NCBI GenBank assembly: GCA_027600665.1 | Contig: JADGJL010001039.1 | Span: 1-10,759 of the forward strand | Length of the DNA: 10,759 nt | Source of the DNA: Irineochytrium annulatum | Taxonomy: Eukaryota; Chytridiomycota; Chytridiomycetes; Chytridiales; Chytridiaceae | Direction of reading: 5' to 3' | In this document: positions 1 through 6,500 of the stretch, one piece after another | How positions within the stretch are numbered: the stretch's first letter is position 1 | Layout of the letters: each line of letters begins with the position of its first letter | The notes under the pieces: model-generated | Seen by the model: only the letters and a program-made list of their open reading frames with translations | Databases searched by the model: none | What the model was told of the DNA's origin: nothing | Position numbers and translations under genes: made by a program

Positions 1-1176
1 TCCTCCCTCCCCGCCACCACCTTCCTCTCTACCCGCCTCTCCTCCATCGAGCCCTCGATCCCGTCCCAGCTCTCCCCAGTCACCCGCTTCATCCGCAACA
101 CCCTGCTCCCGGCATTCCAGTCTCTCGAGGCGCACACGCACAGCTACCCGACGCTCCTGGCCATCTACAAGTCCACCTCCATCCCGCCGGTGTCGTTTGC
201 AATCGCGCTCATCTTGGCGTGCTTCTATGCGCTGAGGAGGGCCACGAGGGCCAACATGCCGCTGGTGTCGAATTTGTTTGGGGTGATCTGGCCGGCGTAC
301 AGGAGTCTGAGGGCCGTGGAGAGGCCCGTCGCGGATGATGATGAGAGGTGGCTTACTTACTGTGAGTTCCAAAGACGAGTAAGAAATGAAAGCGATCAGG
401 ACGTGGGAGAGAGACCAGATGGATCATCGAGAGTAGTCTGACCACGAAGGGTGTAAAACGGCAGGAGGGTTGTCACATCGAGGAAGGGCCTTTGGAGGAC
501 TAAAGGAGGACGGATGGTCACTTAGGATGGACCACGCTACGCGGATATGGAAGGATGGTACACGGATTCACCCTTAGTTTTGATGAAATTATTTCATTTG
601 CTCGGTTTTTCGTGTCAATACTGACCCCTTTGTCTTAACAGGGCCCGCCTTCGGAGTCTTCACAATCCTGGACCAGTTCCAGGAGCGCATCCGTCGCTAC
701 TTCCCCCTCTACTTCACCTCGAAGGTCATTGTCCTCTACTGGTTGTTCCAGAGGGATGGCGCCTTGGCCCTCTACAGGAAGGTCGCGAGGCCGTTGTTGA
801 TTAACGTGAGTGAGAGAGAGGGGATTGGGCTTAGACGTGGTTGGGAGGATGGGGATGGTGGGGAAAGGGGAGGAGTTGGAGAACGGAAGGAAGGATAGAG
901 TGACGTTCTGGATATATCAAGGGTCGGTTGCATGATGAAACATACCAATTTTACGGGGGAAGTGGGGGAGGAGGGGGGATGGTGCTATCGGGACCCTCAT
1001 GGCGAGAACGGGATCTCTGCCCTTGATGTTTAGATTCTTTAGACATTTTTGCTCCTTTCATTTTACTAACTTTTTAACCCCCACATAAGTACAACGGTCT
1101 CAACGCCTCCAACTCGAGTGTCTCGGGCGCCACGACGGCCGTCCACTCGAGGGAGACGACGCCTTACAAGGTCTAG
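1..1176 (+). CDS. REEP/DP1/Yop1 (TB2/HVA22) family ER-shaping protein, 5'-partial
   Basis: Members of this family form membrane hairpins that curve ER tubules. I read three exons, 1-361, 642-805 and 1090-1176 (TAG at 1174-1176), giving 203 residues plus stop; the true start lies upstream of the window. Exon 1 ends in the family signature: YPTLLAIYKSTSIPP, a hydrophobic stretch (FAIALILACFYAL, about residues 66-78), then WPAYRSLRAVE and DDDERWLTYW, closely matching the Yop1 YPAYRS...DDTQWLTYW block. The W codon is split by intron 1 (T|GG), which confirms that junction. Exon 2 holds the second hairpin pair (PAFGVFTILDQF and VIVLYWLF) and the typical amphipathic helix LYRKVARPLL. Exon 3 is a short Ser/Thr-rich tail ending TTPYKV. 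The visible N-terminal extension (about 45 residues before YPTLL) is longer than in yeast Yop1. Family is certain from sequence; orthology to Yop1 rather than another REEP is inferred. Confidence 0.92.
362..641 (+). other. Intron 1 of the REEP/Yop1 gene (280 nt)
   Basis: The donor is T|GTGAGT at 362 and the acceptor is TTAACAG ending at 641. The phase-1 junction rebuilds the invariant Trp of LTYW. A CTGAC branch-like motif lies about 18 nt before the acceptor. At 280 nt it is several times longer than any intron in the neighbouring cyclase gene. No ORF or RNA structure was recognised inside it. Confidence 0.88.
806..1089 (+). other. Intron 2 of the REEP/Yop1 gene (284 nt), G-rich
   Basis: The donor is AAC|GTGAGT at 806. 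The acceptor is ACATAAG ending at 1089, preceded by a perfect TACTAAC branch site at 1064-1070 and a T/C-rich tract. The junction is phase 0. The first half is strongly purine- and G-rich and contains a textbook G-quadruplex pattern at 843-870 plus three further runs of five or six G at 955-978; the last 80 bases are T-rich. Confidence 0.87.
843..870 (+). other. Predicted G-quadruplex motif in intron 2
   Basis: Four G runs (GGG 843-845, GGGG 851-854, GGGG 860-863, GGGG 867-870) are separated by loops of 5, 5 and 3 bases. This satisfies the usual G3+ N1-7 pattern on the transcribed-sense strand, so it could form in DNA or in the pre-mRNA. Folding or regulatory function is inference. Confidence 0.6.
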
Positions 1177-1583
1177 TTTTTGATTTTGGGACCTCCTCAG
1201 TTTAGAGAAAGGGTTCAACACTTTACGTAGGGCGTGCTTCACTGCTCCCCCCGGCGCGCTTGATTCCCTTCTGTTAGTTCCAATCCCGTGTTGTGCTCAT
1301 AGATGTGAATTTCCTTCATACGTTACGTTTTGTTGAAGTTGGCCGATTGACCTTCGTTTTGTATTACGTTTTACATATGTGATCTCTTGTTATGTGATCT
1401 CCCTGCTGTTGTAGGTTTTACTCAAATGTCAGCTTGTGTGTTTTGGCTTTCACTCTTGGTTCACACCCGTGCCTCTCCTTTTATCGATAGTTCTCAATAA
1501 TCTTAACCCGCAGGTTTTAGTTTCGTACAGTGTTGTTGTTGTAGAATTGGCGGGATCTTCAGTGAGAAAGTTGGGAATATTAC

Positions 1584-1589
1584 AATAAA
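1584..1589 (+). terminator. AATAAA hexamer, possible poly(A) signal of the REEP/Yop1 gene
   Basis: This is a canonical AATAAA on the plus strand, 408 nt after the TAG of the REEP gene. I saw no closer exact hexamer. The 1177-1650 stretch is AT-rich, as expected of a 3' UTR and termination region. The distance is long for a fungal 3' UTR, so a weaker, closer signal may be the one used. Confidence 0.3.
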
Positions 1590-1688
1590 GGACACTTTTA
1601 AGGATAGTATTTCTATAATCCCTTTCTCTTTTAATGAGACGACGTCGCCTCATTTCGTCGGCTACTTGGGAGAGGATTTTTTTGGGGG

Positions 1689-1706
1689 GATGCGGATGCG
1701 GATGCG
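1689..1706 (+). repeat. Hexamer tandem repeat (GATGCG)3
   Basis: Three exact copies of GATGCG sit directly after a run of T and G. It is too short to be a functional minisatellite and is recorded as simple sequence only. Confidence 0.8.
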
Positions 1707-2189
1707 CGGCGAGTTGCTTTAGTGATGATTTCGATTAGTTCACGTTCGAGAGCTTACTTGTCTTCCCTTGCTACTAGCTAGGTGTGTTGTCTCGGGAACG
1801 TGTGAACGGCAACCTGTGCTTCTCGGCAATAACCTTCGGCGAGAACGCGCGACTTTTGCACAGGCTTCACAAACTATGTATGTTCGCTTTCACCTCGCTG
1901 CGGACCTACTTATGCAATACCAGGCGACGCATCCGTCAACTCCACATCCTGCGACATTCGAGACCCGACGGACGGTCCCGTTATTCGACTGCTACTGGAC
2001 GAGCAGGTGGTACTGCATGCAGCGCTGTGACGCTGACCTGAAGTTCCATTCAACGCCGGGGCCGTAAACGTCATTGTCGTGCGTATGGACTGTGCAAGCG
2101 GGTATGACTTCAGTCCTTTGTCGAATGATGAATTATGTCGCTGACCGATAATATATCAATAAGTCGGCTTCCGCTCCATGAGGCGTGCG

Positions 2190-2202
2190 GCTACGCCGTA
2201 GC
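2190..2202. repeat. Perfect 13-bp palindrome (6-bp arms, 1-bp centre)
   Basis: GCTACG and CGTAGC are exact reverse complements around a single C at 2196. It is too tight for an RNA hairpin loop but suitable as a dimer-binding operator or as chance dyad symmetry. Nothing else identifies a binding protein. Confidence 0.5.
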
Positions 2203-3130
2203 TTCTGCCGACCTCGCCGCCGATATAATCATGGCGTCATCGTCACTCGGCCCAGCTTTTAGGACACGAGCAACCTTTCTTCGACGGTGGTGAATCTGGG
2301 TCGCGACGGGTTCGACGCCGCCAGCTGCTCACCTTCGTCGCTCGTTCCGCCATGACTGGCTACAATTAAATAAGCCCGCGGCAATGAACGTCAGGTTTTG
2401 TGTAATCAGTTCTCGGGCAACGTTCGGTTAACGTCGACAGCAAGCGCGACATTCGCGTCCATTTCCACGGCCGACGGCGAGAAAAGTCGTGGCACGATTA
2501 TGCCGCAACGGTCAAGTTGGCAAGCCTGCACTTCGGCCCCAGGCCGAAAGGCTTTTGTTCACAGTGACTGTAGGCGCTGTCTTAGCCACCACTTTGCAAG
2601 CACCGCAAGATCCACTGCTTTAGAAACAAACGCGCGGCGGTGCCTGTTGAGGATCTTGGGATTTTGGGGACAGGCTCGCGGTTGACGCGCTGGCTGGCCA
2701 CGTCCCTACCGACGGCTAAAGCCGACGTCTCCGGCCACCAACGTTTGGTACGGTGTTGGAGAAGCGCTCGATTGACTTACTACCATCGCAGCCGACGGGC
2801 TCAACCTTGCCTTGACCTCGGCTAGCTCGTCGTGCCCGGCCGCGCTCAACCTGATTGGGAACGTGCACGGGAGTGCTTTAAACCACTGACTGTGTCTCGA
2901 TCGTGATTGCTCGATTCGCTATTATTGCGTCTTTGTATGCGTCCCGTCACCTCTACATCCTCAGCGGCACTTTTTTGATGCAAGCCGACGGCGTAAGCGG
3001 TACGACGATCCGCTGCTGGGGCGGTGACGGCATCGACTTTTGTTTCCTTGCGCGTGGCGTTTGACGCGTACCCAAAGGGTCGGCCTTCGGGAGCCAGCGC
3101 GTAGGGACGTGCACCTCATCGTGGATTGCC

Positions 3131-3192
3131 TATATAAGCCTGTCATCTGTCTCGGCTTCATCTATTCGACTTTCTCTATATGTGTTAATAAA
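3131..3192 (+). promoter_or_regulatory. TATATAAG box followed by AATAAA: LTR-like promoter/poly(A) core
   Basis: TATATAAG lies at 3131-3138 and AATAAA at 3187-3192 on the same strand, about 50 bp apart. In LTR retrotransposons the U3 TATA box and the R-region poly(A) signal sit this close because transcription starts and ends within the same repeat; in an ordinary gene they would be separated by a coding region. No coding region lies between them. I could not find TG...CA ends with matching target-site duplications by eye, so a solo or decayed LTR is inference. Chance co-occurrence in non-coding DNA is the main alternative. Confidence 0.3.
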
Positions 3193-3508
3193 GTTCTTCT
3201 TTTTTGTCTGGATCTTACGTCAAACAGGCTTTTCTCGCTGTACTATTTTGTAGTGTCTCCTTCCGTCGCTGCTTGCATTCTCATCTGTGCTAGCTTTTGC
3301 CATGGCCATGGTGCCTTTGCGTTGCTCGTTGTCATGTACCATATACGGGTGTAATAGTCTCCCACATGGTTGGTTGAGAGTTGCATTTCACGATAGGACG
3401 TGAATTCAATTTCTCGCAACCCTTTCTTCTCCGGTGCTCAAGACAAGCATTTTTCGCTTTCATTTGCTAGTTATTACCCATTTCTCTTAATACATAATTC
3501 CTACTCGA

Positions 3509-3514
3509 TTTATT
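3509..3514 (-). terminator. AATAAA poly(A) signal of the cyclase gene
   Basis: On the minus strand AATAAA begins about 54 nt downstream of the TGA stop (3570-3568), inside AT-rich sequence. Position, strand and exact hexamer fit a fungal poly(A) signal for the cyclase transcript. Confidence 0.6.
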
Positions 3515-3567
3515 GCAGAGCTTCCCCTTTTGCAATTACTCCACTCTAATTTTTACATGGGCCTGAC

Positions 3568-6500
3568 TCAATTCCCATTAAGCCAACTCAAGTAGAGACC
3601 AGCTTCGCATTCAACAAATAAGGTAGTTGCCAGGTTTTTATAGAAGATTTTATCCGCTTGCTTTTTGGTGTGCTTTGATATCAAGCCACCGTACAGTCCT
3701 TTAAATAAAGGCAGCTGCTCAATTTCCGCTTTTCTTTTGCTGTTCAGTTTGCGTTTCAGGAGTAGCACGCCTTGGGACTCCTTTTTAAATAAAACGAGTC
3801 TCTCCGCTTTTAAGATATGGAGTATCCACCACGATGTGACGTAACCCCGGACATTCCCGAAAATGTTTGCATGAATTATAAGCTGGTCAAGCATATTGAT
3901 GCATCGGTTTAACTGTTCCGGACTCCAAGCCTGCACGGTAATCGTTGCTTGTGGTGTCGGAAGTGGAAGACCCGAGCGCAGTGGATTTACGACAAGCACC
4001 ATTGCCAAGGGAAGAGCAACACATAGTTCTACCATTAGTGGATGTGTATCCTTGGATTCTACGTTTCGAACGGCAGCTTCTAGGAGTGGCAGGGCGTTGG
4101 TGAAGTCGCCATACATTGCCAGACGCCAAGCTAGCAGGTAGTCGTAAAATCCGCTAGCGTAGCGATATGCAACCAATATATCCATGTATGGTTTGAGCAG
4201 AGGAAAACGCTTCTCGGCAGCAGCAAGGTCGCCTCGTATAAAGTCGGCGCGGCAGATATGATAAATCATTTGGGCCCCCGCAAAGGGATCTTTGTAAAGT
4301 TTTTCAGACGAGATAAAGACAGGATACGCCACGGCCTCAAAGTACCGCAAGTCGCCAAGAAGGATTCCAAAGGAGCCTGCGGTGATGATACAGTAAAACT
4401 CACTAACAATATCGCCTCGCTGTTGGCAGTACACCCGGTACTCCTCAAGTAAGCCTTTGCTGGCTGCGAAGTCCGCCCCAATCCAACAATTGATTGCCTT
4501 GAGGTAATTATTCCGGGGATGGCATGTCCCACCGTTGCTGCACTCAGAAGCTAAGGCGGCCCTTTGAAAGTATCTGCGGCTAAGAAGGTGCCTAAACATG
4601 GATTGATACACCATCTGATGCATCAGCCCACCCCTGAAGAGACAATTTTAGAAAACTACCAACCGGCTCTGTTAGATCATACCAGGTAGCAGCGTCCGTA
4701 TTGTGGACGATTAAAATGTTTAAAAGCATCAGCAAGATGTAGATTTGCTCGTCGTGTGAATAGCTACGGCTGATGGTCCAACAGGAAATCAAGTTGGTCA
4801 AAACTTTAATTTGTAAGTCGCGCGAGCTCTCCGTCGTAGCGGTACTCTTTCCGTGCTGCCTGCCACCGGACGGCACCCTTCTCCCTCCGCTGAACAGATT
4901 CCAGTTTATTACACTTATCAACTTTAAGCGACCAACGGCGGACTTTAACTCCTTTTTCGTTTGGGGCCACGCCCTCCTTTGTAGCAGCTCAAGTGCCTTC
5001 ACGCCTGTTACTTTTTCTTTGGGGAGAGCCCGCAGAGTAACATATGCACAAGATAAGTATGCAAGCACTCTTGCCTTTACACAATCTGAAAATATATCCG
5101 CTGAGATCTTTTTAAGACTAGAAGTGAAGGATAAAAGCCCTTCGAGAACTTGAGCTCCTTCGACGCATTGGAATTTATTCACCAATAGGCATCTAAATGA
5201 GGTGTTAGAAAATGAGGGGTTGATGACAATAGTACCCAAGCTTCACTTTGTAATGAACGATTTTTGATACGTTTTTTGTCCTCGAGTAATGGAAATCGAT
5301 TCGGCCCAACAGATTTGCTGCCGTCTCAGAATCGTCATCAACGAACTGCCCTTCAAGCACTTCGGCTATCTTGCCGTTCACGTCCATCCGGAATTCATAC
5401 GGGAAGGAGTTGTAAATGGCATTCGAAATTGTGATGTGCCGAAAGAATATTGAACAATTGGAGCGCGACGATGGACTGTCATTGGTGGTCGCAATCTTTT
5501 GGCAAACGAGAAACTTATACACATCGTGCTGCTCTATTTGTTTCCAAGCGTCGGCGAGCGACATGTTGAAATCGCCAAAGCGCAATGTATCTTCAACGTT
5601 GAAATACTTTTTACGCGTTAATGGAGCGAACACAGCCAAAAAAAGTACCTGTCCCGAAAATGCCGCGAACTTCAACAGGTTTTGGAAACCGTCATTTAAC
5701 TGATCAAACTGGAATAAAATCACCGCCTCGTGGTCAAGTAGCAACGGCTCAATATCAACCAGTTCATTCTCAGCGACCAGGACATTGTTCTTAATGGACA
5801 GCACGCTGCCAACTTTGCTGATGAGAATGTCGATTGCCGTTTGCAAGTACAAGGGGTTGCCGCTGGTTTTTTTGTCGATAGCTTTCTAGCGTCAAAAGAC
5901 ATTCGTGTTCAAGCGACACCATACCTTCAACGACACGCGGATCAATTTCTGTAACGCCAAGTGACAGCTTCTTAAGTCGCGATATCTGAATCCGTTTAGT
6001 TCTCACCAGTATGTGTTGCTAACCATCACTTCGACAATGTCGGCTTTTGAGAAACCTTGAAGTGCCAAAAATGTGAAATGACTAGAGCTCAATGACTCCT
6101 GCAGGCGTGTCTCTTCAACCGGACGGGCCAGCATCAGGATAAATATCTGACGGCCTTTTTCAGTGCGGCAGAAAATTGATAAACTTACGCTTGGACAAGA
6201 TTTGGCCACAGTACTTAGAATGTCGATGGTCCATGAGTCAAACCACTGCATGTCGTCAAATAGAAAGACCGTTCGCCATCGCCTCGCGAAGCCAATGAAG
6301 ATCTGGACGACGATTGTCTTCACAAAGTTCATCTTAGCGCCTGCATCCAGCTTGGCGGTGGTCTTTGTCTCTTTCACGACCGTGGCGGCTGCTGAAATAT
6401 TGAGCAAGAGCGGCTCCAATTCAAGGTCGATCCCGCAGCCCGCAAAAAAGTGCGCGGTAACGAGGCAAAACGGGCCATATTGCTTCTCGCTGAACTCCCG

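Larger units (their letters stand above)
1177..3567. other. Convergent intergenic region without a supportable gene
   Basis: This 2.4 kb lies between the stop of the plus-strand REEP gene and the stop of the minus-strand cyclase. Its ORFs (for example 1768-2067, 2398-2685, 3040-3354) are under 105 codons, overlap in several frames, show no recognisable domain and lack convincing splice extension. The ends (1177-1760 and 3350-3567) are AT-rich and UTR-like, while the middle (about 1770-3100) is more GC-rich with many CGA/GACG/GCCG words. That blocky composition, together with the LTR-like core at 3131-3192, makes a degenerate transposable element the best guess for the middle, but no reverse transcriptase, integrase or transposase motif could be read in it. 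Confidence 0.55.

Noticed and set aside
2306..2316. GGTTCGACGCC resembling a tRNA B-box
   Set aside because: One consensus base differs, and no A-box, acceptor stem or cloverleaf could be formed from the flanking bases.
3301..3316. CATGGCCATGG short palindromic repeat
   Set aside because: Very short, of a kind expected by chance, with no partner element nearby.
1768..3354. Several 60-104 codon ORFs in the convergent intergenic region
   Set aside because: They overlap in different frames, show no domain, signal peptide or membrane pattern, and codon use does not resemble the neighbouring genes.
4773..5153. A 126-codon plus-strand ORF inside the cyclase
   Set aside because: It is antisense to a cyclase exon whose reading frame continues the family homology; no independent motif or start context.
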